NCBI GenBank assembly: GCA_030591105.1 | Contig: JAUVBS010000019.1 | Coordinates: forward strand, 1 to 12,630 | Length of the DNA stretch: 12,630 nucleotides | Direction of reading: 5' to 3' | From: a bacterium | GTDB lineage: Bacteria > Krumholzibacteriota > Krumholzibacteriia > LZORAL124-64-63 | Part shown: positions 1 through 7,075 of the stretch, piece after piece | How positions within the stretch are numbered: the stretch's first letter is position 1 | Layout of the letters: each line of letters opens with the position of its first letter | Notes under the pieces: generated by a model | What the model was told of the DNA's origin: nothing | Database searches by the model: none | Seen by the model: the letters and a program-made list of their open reading frames with translations, nothing else | Position numbers and translations under genes: made by a program

Positions 1-237
1 GGCTATCCGCTCGCGCTAGAACGGAATCAGATTTCCCTGCCCGCGCGCATCGTCGCCGTCGCCGATGTCTACGACGCTCTGACCAGCAAGCGTGTTTACA
101 AGAGCGCCTGGGAGCACGACGAAGCGATCGATTCGCTCCGCGCCGGGTCCGGTAAGCAGTTCGACCCCGCGCTGGTGGCAATCTTTCTTTCCCATCAGGA
201 CGATCTACACGACATCCGTTTGCAGTATCCCGACTGA
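1..237 (+). CDS. HD-GYP domain protein (cyclic-di-GMP phosphodiesterase type), C-terminal fragment
   Basis: The gene runs in from the left edge; only the last 78 residues are present, in frame 1, ending at TGA 235-237. The fragment opens with GYP, which fits the end of the HHExxDGxGYP signature of HD-GYP domains. It continues with PARIVAVADVYDALTSKR, the very characteristic downstream block, then YKSAWEHDEAI and FDPALVAIF, all typical of the domain's last helices. Family members hydrolyse cyclic-di-GMP (some act on cGAMP) and are often fused to response-regulator or sensor domains. Whatever N-terminal domain existed here is outside the window, as are the metal-binding HD residues, so activity cannot be judged. 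The stop lies 10 bp from the stop of the convergent NFACT gene, with no room for a separate terminator. Confidence 0.9.
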   Translation, partial: GYPLALERNQISLPARIVAVADVYDALTSKRVYKSAWEHDEAIDSLRAGSGKQFDPALVAIFLSHQDDLHDIRLQYPD

Positions 238-247
238 GCTTCGCACG

Positions 248-1729
248 CTAGATCGGCTCGGCGTCTGGCGGCAGCGTCGGCTCGGCGAAGAGGCTCTCGT
301 GTCGTAGGCAGACAGCTTGGCCGACCGGCGACTTGCGCGGCTTGCGCACGTAGCGGCGCTCGGTCCAGATCACCGGTACCATACCCGCGTGACGGTCCTT
401 GCTGTGCAGGGCGGCCAGAGCTGCAGCCTTCTCCAGGATGCGGCGGGGCACCTGTTCCGGTTTGCCGCCGGTCCGCAGGATCACGTGGCTGCCACCGACA
501 CTCTGGGCGTGGAACCACAGATCGCGCAGCGCCGCGGCCCGGTGGGTCAGCTGATCGTTCTCCGCGGCGTTGCGACCGATCCAGACTTCCCAACGACCTT
601 CGATGAGATAGCGGCGGAACGGGCGGGTCGGCTCGTCGGGCGATCGGGCGCCTCGCCTCGCCGGCGCTCTGCCGGAGAGGTCGCCGAGCAATTCCTGATA
701 ACCGGCGCGCAACGCGAGCAGAGCTTGCAACCGAGGTGCCGCGAGAGGCGGCGCCACTGCTGCGGGTAGATCGGTGATGAGCGCTTCGAGTTCTGTCTGT
801 ATCGCCGTCAGCGCGGTCGCAGTGGTGCGGGCGTCGGCGAGCCGCTGTCCGATCAGTGCGTGACCGCGGTCGGCTTTACGGGCCCGCTGGAAGTAACGTT
901 CCATGTTCGCCGGGCCGCTCAATGCGGGATCGAGCGCGATGCGACGCAGCTGGCCGTCGTGGGGGGCGATCAGCTCGACCTCGGCCAGACCGGACCGCAG
1001 CTCGTGCAGGTACACCGCGAGGGTCTCTGCGTCACGGCGAAAATCGGCGCGGTGGTCAGCGATGGCAAAATCTCGTGTGAGGTTGGCAACCAGACGTTCG
1101 GCGCGCTCGCTTTTTTGCCGCAGCGCGCGGCTCAAGCGATCGTGCAACTCGGTCTCCAGGTTGCGGGCGACAAATTGCAACGCTGTCGCGCCGAACCGGT
1201 CGCCAGTACCGTCGGCGGCCGGTAGGGATCGGTCGCCGGTTTCCCAGGTCGCTGACGGTGGGAGTTGGGTCAGGACGGAGTGCAGCGGTCGGTGCAGCGC
1301 CCAGAGTAGACGGGCGCGCGCGTCGAGCAACACGGTATTGCCGCGCGGTCCGAACAGTTGGTGCAGCAACGTCCGGCGCTCCTGGTTGCCGTCTACTTGC
1401 CAGTCGAGAGCGACGACGGCATCATCCAGAAGGAGTCCGACACCGGTCAGGCGGCAACCGCGCAGGTGAGGCGCCAGCGGCGTTTGGTAGCTGCGCTGCA
1501 GTGCGTCGGGTAACGGTGCGGGCAAGCGCCCATGATGGTCGAATAACAGGCACGCCCCCGGTCGGGCGAAGAGGTAAATACCGGGTCGGTCGTCGCCGTC
1601 GAGCCACAACCCGGTCCAGCCCGGACCGCCCTCGGTGCGAAATAGCGTGCGGCCGACCAGATCGCGGCGCCAGCGCTGCAGCAGTGCAGTCAGCTGGTCG
1701 CGGTCCCGCCACGGCCGGTCGTCTACCAT
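248..1729 (-). CDS. NFACT family protein (RqcH/Tae2/FbpA-like ribosome quality-control factor)
   Basis: 493 aa, somewhat shorter than the usual roughly 560-570. The C-terminal NFACT-R (DUF814) domain is clear at about residues 375-480: WEVWIGRNAAENDQLT, DLWFHAQSVGGSHVIL, VPRRILEKAAALAALHSK and VPVIWTERRYVRK. The N-terminal NFACT-N part (about 1-180) is diverged but keeps RTLLHQLFGPRGNTVLLD; charged helices follow at about 190-340. RqcH binds 60S/50S subunits carrying stalled peptidyl-tRNA and recruits tRNA-Ala to add C-terminal alanine tails. In B. subtilis RqcH the Asp97-Arg98 pair is needed for this; the aligned position here reads Asp103-Ala104, so the Arg is missing. The start is ATG 1729, with AGGTGA at 1734-1739 as ribosome binding site. 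The gene is probably co-transcribed with the outer-membrane gene 43 bp upstream. Family assignment is secure; tailing activity is uncertain. Confidence 0.88.
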   Translation of the reverse strand: MVDDRPWRDRDQLTALLQRWRRDLVGRTLFRTEGGPGWTGLWLDGDDRPGIYLFARPGACLLFDHHGRLPAPLPDALQRSYQTPLAPHLRGCRLTGVGLLLDDAVVALDWQVDGNQERRTLLHQLFGPRGNTVLLDARARLLWALHRPLHSVLTQLPPSATWETGDRSLPAADGTGDRFGATALQFVARNLETELHDRLSRALRQKSERAERLVANLTRDFAIADHRADFRRDAETLAVYLHELRSGLAEVELIAPHDGQLRRIALDPALSGPANMERYFQRARKADRGHALIGQRLADARTTATALTAIQTELEALITDLPAAVAPPLAAPRLQALLALRAGYQELLGDLSGRAPARRGARSPDEPTRPFRRYLIEGRWEVWIGRNAAENDQLTHRAAALRDLWFHAQSVGGSHVILRTGGKPEQVPRRILEKAAALAALHSKDRHAGMVPVIWTERRYVRKPRKSPVGQAVCLRHESLFAEPTLPPDAEPI

Positions 1730-1744
1730 TCGTTCACCTGTCTG

Positions 1745-1762
1745 CCACGCGGTTACGCGTGG
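1745..1762 (-). promoter_or_regulatory. Intercistronic hairpin between the outer-membrane gene and the NFACT gene
   Basis: CCACGCG and CGCGTGG form a perfect 7-bp stem around a 4-nt loop, inside the 43-bp gap between the two minus-strand genes and a few bases upstream of the NFACT ribosome binding site. No T-run follows on the minus strand, so it is not a classical terminator. It could protect the upstream message from 3' decay or limit translation of the NFACT cistron. The structure is seen; the role is inferred. Confidence 0.45.
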
Positions 1763-1772
1763 ACGATCCGGG

Positions 1773-2249
1773 TCAGAAAAACGTCAAACCGAGTGAGATC
1801 TTGAAATCGGGCGAATCCTCCAGACCGATCCGGATCTCGGTGAAGAGCCGGTTACTACGACTGATCATCAGGCCGACGCCGCCGGCGACATTCAACCCGA
1901 ACTCGGTGTGGGACGAAAGGCCGTCGGGGTTGAAGTGGTTGATTGCGACGCCGCCGCCGGCATAGAACGACCAGTCCTTCTGGGCCAGTTCGGTGAACTG
2001 GTAGAAGAGGTCGAGGTTCAGGGCGATGACGAATATGTCGTCGCCGAAACCGACTTCCAAACTTGGCTGCAATCCGGTGTTGCCAAACGGCCGCGCCACT
2101 TCGGCGTGGCAACCGACGAACAGCTGCTGGAAATTGCTGTCGCCGGTGTAGCCGGCGCGAAAACCCCACGGAATGGCCATCTCGGCGTGGGCGGTGCCCA
2201 CGGTTGCCAGCAACAGTGCGGCGGTAACGACGACGCGGATCTTGTTCAT
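1773..2249 (-). CDS. Small outer-membrane beta-barrel protein (OmpX/opacity-like), secreted
   Basis: 158 aa. The start is ATG 2249, chosen because a perfect AGGAGG (2254-2259) lies 4 bp upstream and because it gives a textbook signal peptide: MNKIR, hydrophobic VVVTAALLLATVG, then cleavage after TAHA at residue 22. The mature 136 residues alternate short aromatic/glycine-rich strands (for example IALNLDLFYQF, WSFYAGGGVAIN, NVAGGVGLMI, RLFTEIRIGL, FKISLGLTFF) and end in Phe, the usual signal for outer-membrane insertion by the Bam machinery. The size suits a barrel of about eight strands. No specific family or ligand is recognisable. A longer reading frame begins upstream at 2279, but it lacks a ribosome binding site and would bury the signal peptide. 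The pairing with the NFACT gene downstream looks positional rather than functional. Confidence 0.75.
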   Translation of the reverse strand: MNKIRVVVTAALLLATVGTAHAEMAIPWGFRAGYTGDSNFQQLFVGCHAEVARPFGNTGLQPSLEVGFGDDIFVIALNLDLFYQFTELAQKDWSFYAGGGVAINHFNPDGLSSHTEFGLNVAGGVGLMISRSNRLFTEIRIGLEDSPDFKISLGLTFF

Positions 2250-2309
2250 GACGCCTCCTTGCGTGGGGCCGCTTCGCACGCTCTCGGTACGGCAATGGTT
2301 TTGCAGCGA

Positions 2310-2338
2310 GTTCTAGCCGATCGGCCGGTCGGGCGCAA
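2310..2338 (-). promoter_or_regulatory. Predicted sigma-70-type promoter of the outer-membrane gene
   Basis: On the minus strand TTGCGC (2333-2338) and TAGAAC (2310-2315) are separated by exactly 17 bp; each box matches the consensus at four of six positions. Initiation near 2303 would give a leader of about 54 nt carrying the strong AGGAGG. Predicted from sequence only. Confidence 0.45.
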
Positions 2339-2461
2339 GCGGGGATGCGCTGGGGACTCGACGCGTCGGTGTGATTCCGGGTATTGTACGTGCCGGATGG
2401 TGCAGTGGGTTCCCGAAAAGGACGGGCGTGGCCCGCAGCAGGCGTGAACCCGAGTCTGTCG

Positions 2462-2511
2462 CCGGACCGGACCGGACCGAGCCGAGCCGAGCCGAGCCGA
2501 GCCGAGCCGAG
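2462..2511. repeat. Pentanucleotide microsatellite, (CCGGA)3(CCGAG)7
   Basis: Ten uninterrupted 5-bp units: three CCGGA followed by seven CCGAG, with nothing between them. The tract lies in the divergent intergenic region 2250-2658, about 42 bp upstream of the predicted yicC -35 box and about 124 bp upstream of the predicted outer-membrane-gene promoter. Reading frames across it give only a low-complexity shadow. Such tracts change length by slipped-strand mispairing. The rest of the 409-bp region holds the two promoters and otherwise nothing recognisable. Confidence 0.9.
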
Positions 2512-2552
2512 GCGACCCGTGCCCGGTTGCGCCGTGAATATGCCCTGGCCTA

Positions 2553-2581
2553 TTGAGCATTCGGCGAGTTGTGTCTACACT
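2553..2581 (+). promoter_or_regulatory. Predicted sigma-70-type promoter of the yicC cluster
   Basis: TTGAGC (2553-2558) and TACACT (2576-2581) are separated by exactly 17 bp, each with four of six consensus bases. Initiation near 2588 gives a leader of about 70 nt. The promoter lies inside a spurious TTG-initiated extension of the yicC frame, which argues for the ATG at 2659 as the true start. Confidence 0.5.
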
Positions 2582-2658
2582 GGCTTGGCCTCGCCGGTGC
2601 GGGGTCGGGGCCGGCCGCTCACCTGGCCCTACTGATTTCATCAGACGGAAGGAACCGC

Positions 2659-3540
2659 ATGCTCAGCATGACCGGATTTGGCAGCGGCCAGGCGTCCGTG
2701 GACGGGGCGTCGGTCACGGTCGAGTTACGCTCGGTCAACCACCGCTTCCTCGATGTAGCACTGAAGCTGCCTTCGACGATGGCTTTCCTCGAGGGCGACA
2801 TCCGCGCTTTTTTGAAAGAAAAGGTAGCGCGCGGTCGGATCAGCTGCTCGGTCCAACTCGAACGCGCCAGTACGACGGCGACGATGACTGTCGACCGGGT
2901 ACGGTTAGAGCAGGGGATCGGACTCCTGCGCGAGGCGGCGGATCGGTTGCAGGAGGTCACTGACGAGACCCATACTCCGCGGCTCGAACATCTGCTGGCG
3001 ATACCGGATCTGTTCGTGGCCGAGGAACCGGAGAGCGACGCGCAGAAGTTACGGGCCGGTGTGCTGGAGGCGTTGGCTTTTGCCACCGACGGTTTGATCG
3101 CGATGAAGAGCCACGAAGGCGCCGAATTGACGACCGAACTGGAGCGCCGGATCGCAGCGGTACGCAGACAACATGCGGACGTCGTACAGCTGGCGCCCGA
3201 GGCGGCGGCCGAAGCCCACACACGTCTGAGCACGCGCATCCAGGAACTGATCGACGAACAGATCGACCCGCCTCGCTTGGCGCAGGAGATCGCACTGCTC
3301 GCCGACCGAGCCAACATCAACGAGGAGTGCGAGCGGCTCGGCGTACACCTCGACAGTTTTCAGGCCTCTCTCACGGACGAAGGGCAGGTAGCCAAGCGGC
3401 TCAATTTCCTGCTGCAGGAGATGCACCGCGAGGTCAACACCATGGGTTCGAAGACCAATCTGATGGCGATAACTCAGCTGGTGATCGCCATGAAGGAAGA
3501 GATCGAGTCGATGCGCGAACAGATCCAGAACCTAGAGTGA
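2659..3540 (+). CDS. yicC: YicC/YloC family endoribonuclease
   Basis: 293 aa, the normal family length. It starts with MLSMTGFGSG, the hallmark of the family N-terminus, and ends with the DUF1732 signature (EMHREVNTMGSK, then IAMKEEIESMREQIQNLE). The middle contains long charged helices and ERLGVHLDSF, also typical. E. coli YicC is an endoribonuclease that clamps RNA in a hexameric ring and affects small RNAs such as RyhB; B. subtilis YloC is its relative. The ATG at 2659 is chosen over an upstream TTG at 2569 because AAGGA (2649-2653) is correctly spaced and because the extension has no family counterpart and covers a promoter. It is the first gene of the yicC-gmk-rpoZ-coaBC-udg cluster; the small DUF370 gene often found between yicC and gmk is absent. 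Confidence 0.93.
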   Translation: MLSMTGFGSGQASVDGASVTVELRSVNHRFLDVALKLPSTMAFLEGDIRAFLKEKVARGRISCSVQLERASTTATMTVDRVRLEQGIGLLREAADRLQEVTDETHTPRLEHLLAIPDLFVAEEPESDAQKLRAGVLEALAFATDGLIAMKSHEGAELTTELERRIAAVRRQHADVVQLAPEAAAEAHTRLSTRIQELIDEQIDPPRLAQEIALLADRANINEECERLGVHLDSFQASLTDEGQVAKRLNFLLQEMHREVNTMGSKTNLMAITQLVIAMKEEIESMREQIQNLE

Positions 3541-3613
3541 GCCCGATGTACCGGATGCCCCACCCACCACGGCTCCGCGCCGATCAGCCGTCAGGGCGGC
3601 CAGGGAGATGGCA

Positions 3614-4234
3614 ATGCTCGTTCTGATCAGTGGACCGTCCGGTGCGGGCAAGAGTTCGTTTCTGCGCGAGTTACTCACGCGGGAGGAACGCCTGACCTTC
3701 TCGGTCTCTGTCACCACGCGACCACCGCGCGCGGGCGAGGTCGACGGCACCGACTACCGCTTCGTCACCGACACCGAATTCGACCGCCTGGTCGCCGCCG
3801 ATGCCTTCGTCGAATGGGCGACCGTCCACGACAACCGCTACGGCACGCTGAAAGAAGAGCTCGACCGGACCATCAACGCCGGCCAGATCCCGGTGCTGGA
3901 CGTCGACGTGCAGGGCGGAGTGCAGGTGATCGATCTGTTCGGTGACGAGCTGGTTTCGGTCTTTCTCTTCCCGCCGTCGTGGGCGGAGCTGGAGCGGCGC
4001 TTACGCCATCGCAGCAGCGATGCCGAGTCCGCCATCGGCCGACGTCTCGCGAATGCCCGCTGGGAGGTCGGCTTCGCTGACCGCTACCGCTACTGGATCG
4101 TCAACGACGACCTCGACGAGGCTGTCGCGAGTATGCGCGCGATCGTCGTCGCCGAGCGGTGTCGGCGCGAGCGTTACGCCACTTTGCCCCTGCCACCGCC
4201 AGGATCTCCGCCAGACCCCGGAGATAATCCGTAA
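3614..4234 (+). CDS. gmk: Guanylate kinase
   Basis: 206 aa. It phosphorylates GMP to GDP with ATP, a required step of guanine nucleotide synthesis and salvage in the cytosol. The P-loop GPSGAGKSS is at about residues 7-15. The GMP-binding lid follows: SVSVTTRPPRAGEVDGTDY, FVEWATVHDNRYGT, and VLDVDVQGGVQ. The C-terminal part has the SSDAESAIGRRLANA helix typical of the family, then a Pro-rich tail. Two in-frame ATGs exist, at 3608 and 3614. The ribosome binding site AGGGAG (3602-3607) touches the first but is spaced 6 nt from the second, so 3614 is preferred; the difference is only two residues. It lies 73 bp after yicC, probably on the same transcript. Confidence 0.96.
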   Translation: MLVLISGPSGAGKSSFLRELLTREERLTFSVSVTTRPPRAGEVDGTDYRFVTDTEFDRLVAADAFVEWATVHDNRYGTLKEELDRTINAGQIPVLDVDVQGGVQVIDLFGDELVSVFLFPPSWAELERRLRHRSSDAESAIGRRLANARWEVGFADRYRYWIVNDDLDEAVASMRAIVVAERCRRERYATLPLPPPGSPPDPGDNP

Positions 4235-4248
4235 CTTGTATAAATAAA

Positions 4249-4279
4249 AGCCGTTAGGTAATTTGACCCGGGAACGGCT
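4249..4279 (+). promoter_or_regulatory. Inverted repeat downstream of gmk, in the rpoZ leader region
   Basis: AGCCGTT (4249-4255) pairs perfectly with AACGGCT (4273-4279) across a 17-nt loop. It sits just after an AT-rich stretch with TATAAA at 4239-4244. No T-run follows, so it is a poor intrinsic terminator. It could be an attenuator or processing site between gmk and the rpoZ-coaBC-udg part of the cluster. The role is inferred. Confidence 0.3.
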
Positions 4280-4395
4280 GCGCCACCGAGTGACCGTGTT
4301 TAGGTTCGCTTCGGGCCGTGTGTCGTCTGGAGCGCGGCCCGTGGGGTTGCATTCTGGAGAAATTGTAGTAACGTTCTGCGGTTGCTTATTCCCTG

Positions 4396-4416
4396 TCCGG
4401 ACGGCCAGAGTCCGGA
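4396..4416 (+). promoter_or_regulatory. Leader hairpin upstream of rpoZ
   Basis: TCCGGAC (4396-4402) and GTCCGGA (4410-4416) form a perfect 7-bp stem with a 7-nt loop ending about 32 nt before the rpoZ start. The 214-bp gap from gmk to rpoZ contains this, the earlier inverted repeat, and only weak promoter-like boxes (TTGCAT 4347-4352 with TAACGT 4369-4374), so a separate rpoZ promoter is possible but unproven. Confidence 0.3.
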
Positions 4417-4448
4417 ATTCGCGTCGAAAACGGTGAGGTCGCATACCG

Positions 4449-4712
4449 ATGACCTATATTCCCCGCAAGCCGGTGACCGACCTGATCCCGAACAAATTCG
4501 CGGCGATCAAGATCGCTGCGCTCGAGGCGCGTCGGCTCAACGACCGGGCCCGGATGTTGGGCCTGAGTCTCCCGGGTAAGATCACCACCTTGGCGGTAAA
4601 AAGGCTGCTCAACGGCCAGGTCCTGTTCTACGATGAGCGGGAACGGCTGGCCCAGCTCCAGGCTGAGCAGCTGAAGGAGCAACAGGAGCAGGAGGAGCAG
4701 GAGGAAGAGTAG
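4449..4712 (+). CDS. rpoZ: DNA-directed RNA polymerase omega subunit
   Basis: 87 aa, normal size for omega, the small subunit that helps fold and assemble the beta' subunit. The conserved core is visible: LIPNKFAAIKIAALEARRLN, then KITTLAVKRLLNGQVLFYD, corresponding to the N-rF-hvhvAakRArql and K-h-vALkEi-eGk blocks of the family. The C-terminus is a highly charged Glu/Gln run (LKEQQEQEEQEEE). The start is ATG 4449, with a modest GAGGT about 9 nt upstream. The stop TAG directly abuts the ATG of coaBC, and the purine-rich repeat encoding the Glu/Gln tail supplies coaBC's ribosome binding site (AGGAGG 4699-4704). Position between gmk and coaBC supports the assignment, which would be weaker from the protein alone. 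Confidence 0.88.
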   Translation: MTYIPRKPVTDLIPNKFAAIKIAALEARRLNDRARMLGLSLPGKITTLAVKRLLNGQVLFYDERERLAQLQAEQLKEQQEQEEQEEE

Positions 4713-5972
4713 ATGGCCGGGACCCGCGTTCTGTTGCTGGTCACCGGCGGCATAGCCGCCTACAAGACCTGTTTTTTGACCCGCTTGTTGGTGCAGGCGG
4801 GTTTTTCCGTGAAAGTCGCGATGACCGCGGCGGCGCAGCGCTTTGTCTCGCCGATGACGTTCCAAGTTCTCTCCAATCACCCTGTCGCAACCGACCTGTG
4901 GGGCGAAGGACAAACCGACGCCCTCGACCATATCGCCTACGCTCGTTGGGCGGAACTGGCGTTGGTCGCTCCAGCGACGGCCGACCTGCTGGGCAAGGCT
5001 GCCGGTGGTATCGCCGACGACATCGTCACAACCCTGTTACTTGCTTACCCGGGGACCTTGATCGTCGCCCCGGCGATGAACGACAACATGTGGCGGCATC
5101 CAGCCACCCAGGCCAATGCGGCAACGCTTAGCGAGCGCGGCGTGATCCTCGTCGCACCGGGTGACGGGTACCTCGCTTGTGGTGTCCAGAGTGAAGGGCG
5201 CATGGCCGAACCGGAGACGCTGCTGGCTGTCGTGCGTGAACAAGCTGCGGCGTTGCCTGGTCCGGTCCGCGACGCTGCGACCGCTGCTGCCGACCCGACC
5301 TGGGCCGGGCGCAAGGTCGTCGTCACGGCCGGTCCGACCCACGAACCCATTGATCCGGTGCGCTACGTGGCCAACCGCTCGAGCGGGGTCTTCGGTTACG
5401 CCTTGGCCGCCGACGCGGTCCGGCGCGGCGCGGAGGTCACCCTCATTTCCGGTCCGACGAGTCTCGATCCACCCCGTGGACTGGCTCGGTTGGTCCCGAC
5501 CGACACCGCAGCGGATATGGCCGGAGCGGTGGGTGAAGCGCTCGCTGCCGGCGCCGACTGGCTGATCATGGCGGCGGCGGTCGCCGATTTCGCGCCGGCT
5601 GCGGCCGACCAGAAGATCAAGAAAGAGCAGGTCGGTCAGGTGTGGCGTCTCGAACTGTCGCGCACCGTTGACATTCTGGGCGAAGTCGTCCCGGTGCGGC
5701 GACAGCCCGGCTTGCGCGTGGTCGGTTTTGCTCTGGAGACCGAAGATCTGCTCGCCGGCGCCGCGGCCAAGCTCGAGGCCAAAGGCCTCGATTTCGTCGT
5801 GGCCAACGATCCCACGGCGCCCGATGCGGGCTTCGGGCCCGGCGACCATCGGGTCAAACTCGTCGGCCCAGCCGGCGTTGTCTGGGATAGCGCCTCGCAG
5901 CCCAAACCGATCCTGGCCCGTGAGTTGCTCGACCAGTTGGGCACAGCCGTCGCCGAAGAGGCTGGTTCGTGA
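4713..5972 (+). CDS. coaBC: Bifunctional phosphopantothenoylcysteine decarboxylase / phosphopantothenate-cysteine ligase
   Basis: 419 aa, full length. It carries out two consecutive steps of coenzyme A synthesis: CTP-dependent joining of 4'-phosphopantothenate to cysteine (CoaB), then FMN-dependent decarboxylation to 4'-phosphopantetheine (CoaC). The N-terminal CoaC half (about 1-180) has TGGIAAYK, the catalytic His in LDHIAYARWA (His73), the PAMN motif (120-123) and the Cys of LACG before GRMAEP (Cys156). The C-terminal CoaB half (about 198-419) has TAGPTHEPIDPVRY, NRSSG (221-225), MAAAVADFAP and KIKK (301-304). All key residues are present. The NRSSGK Lys of many homologues is Val here. Translationally coupled to rpoZ upstream and to udg downstream by a GTGA overlap. 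Confidence 0.97.
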   Translation: MAGTRVLLLVTGGIAAYKTCFLTRLLVQAGFSVKVAMTAAAQRFVSPMTFQVLSNHPVATDLWGEGQTDALDHIAYARWAELALVAPATADLLGKAAGGIADDIVTTLLLAYPGTLIVAPAMNDNMWRHPATQANAATLSERGVILVAPGDGYLACGVQSEGRMAEPETLLAVVREQAAALPGPVRDAATAAADPTWAGRKVVVTAGPTHEPIDPVRYVANRSSGVFGYALAADAVRRGAEVTLISGPTSLDPPRGLARLVPTDTAADMAGAVGEALAAGADWLIMAAAVADFAPAAADQKIKKEQVGQVWRLELSRTVDILGEVVPVRRQPGLRVVGFALETEDLLAGAAAKLEAKGLDFVVANDPTAPDAGFGPGDHRVKLVGPAGVVWDSASQPKPILARELLDQLGTAVAEEAGS

Positions 5973-7054
5973 GCGCCGGGAACCGCAATGACACCGGCGC
6001 TGAAGCCGACACCGACACCGGCGCTGACGTTGGCATCGACGCGGACGATTCGCATCAACTACGAGCCTTCCTGACGACCTTTCAAACCTACGTCACGCAG
6101 CAACATGAAGCCGGAACCCGGTGGTATCTGGACGCCGGTCCGCCGGAGTCAGAATCCCCGCCCGCGGTTGTCGCGCCGGACGCTGCTTCGACCGCGGTGG
6201 ACGCTGCCCCCGTCGCGCCGGATGTTGCTCCTGCCGCGCCGCGGACTGCAGCTCCCGGCGCAGAGCCAACCGCGAGTCCGCCGCCGGTCAAGCCGCTCCC
6301 GCCGGGCGATTCCCGGCAGGTGGAGGCAACTGCCGGGCGCCAGACGCCGCTGGCTTCTGAGCAGGTGTTCGACGATGCGTGCGCCGTGTTCGTACGCGAT
6401 ACCCTCGCGCACATCGCGCGCTACCGGGAAGCCGTACCCGCGCAGGGTGACATATTCACCGTCAAGGACGAGACCCCAAGCCTCGATCCGGCCGCGAAGC
6501 AGACCGCCCTCGCTGAACTTGCCGCCGAAGTGGCCGCGTGCCGTCTGTGCAAGCTCCATGACGGGCGTACCCAGACTGTTTTTGGCGCGGGGAACTCCGA
6601 TGCGGATCTGGTACTGATTGGTGAGGCGCCCGGGGTGGAAGAAGATCGCCAGGGACTGCCGTTCGTCGGACGTAGCGGTCAGTTGTTGACCGAAATTCTG
6701 AAGGCGATCGGGTTCGCGCGCGAGGATGTCTACATTTGCAACATCCTGAAGTGCCGGCCACCGCAGAATCGCGACCCGGAACGCGAGGAAGTCAGCTCCT
6801 GCGAGGCGTACCTGCAGCGCCAACTCGAAATCATCGAGCCGCGGATTATCTTGTGCCTCGGCCGCGTGGCCGCCCAGACCTTGCTTGGCACCACGGCGAC
6901 ACTCGGTGCCTTACGAGAGTCGGTACACTTCTACGTCGGGATCCCGGTCATGGCCACCTACCACCCCGCTGCTCTGCTACGAAACGCCCACATGAAGCGG
7001 CCGTGCTGGGACGACGTGCGCAAAGTTCGGGCATTGCACGACGCGCTGCGGTGA
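5969..7054 (+). CDS. Family 4-type uracil-DNA glycosylase with [4Fe-4S] cluster and long N-terminal extension
   Basis: 361 aa; the catalytic domain occupies only about residues 180-361. It removes uracil, from cytosine deamination or misincorporation, to start base excision repair. Motif 1 is GEAPGVEED (218-226), motif 2 is HPAALL (332-337), and the four cluster-ligand cysteines are Cys191, Cys194, Cys262 and Cys278 (CRLC, then C-x15-C). PFVGRSGQLL and CNILKCRPPQNRDP are also typical. The first 170 residues are unusual: an acidic start, a predicted helix (SHQLRAFLTTFQTYVTQQHE, 28-47), then about 60 residues rich in Ala and Pro. The start is GTG 5969, overlapping the coaBC stop by 4 bp, with GAAGAGG upstream. 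It is the last gene of the cluster, followed by a strong terminator. The final 21 codons have a degraded second copy at 7184-7243. Confidence 0.93.
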   Translation: MSAGNRNDTGAEADTDTGADVGIDADDSHQLRAFLTTFQTYVTQQHEAGTRWYLDAGPPESESPPAVVAPDAASTAVDAAPVAPDVAPAAPRTAAPGAEPTASPPPVKPLPPGDSRQVEATAGRQTPLASEQVFDDACAVFVRDTLAHIARYREAVPAQGDIFTVKDETPSLDPAAKQTALAELAAEVAACRLCKLHDGRTQTVFGAGNSDADLVLIGEAPGVEEDRQGLPFVGRSGQLLTEILKAIGFAREDVYICNILKCRPPQNRDPEREEVSSCEAYLQRQLEIIEPRIILCLGRVAAQTLLGTTATLGALRESVHFYVGIPVMATYHPAALLRNAHMKRPCWDDVRKVRALHDALR

Positions 7055-7075
7055 GCATCCGGTTCGGCCGCGACG

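Noticed and set aside
2246..2641. 131-codon minus-strand open frame across the microsatellite
   Set aside because: Its Gly-Ser-Ala-Arg repeat is just the translation of the pentanucleotide tract; there is no recognisable protein and it covers both promoters.
2569..2658. TTG-initiated extension of yicC
   Set aside because: It overlaps the predicted promoter, and MLSMTGFG at 2659 is the normal family start with its own ribosome binding site.
5037..5849. 270-codon minus-strand open frame opposite coaBC
   Set aside because: Antisense shadow; coaBC has all its catalytic motifs on the plus strand.
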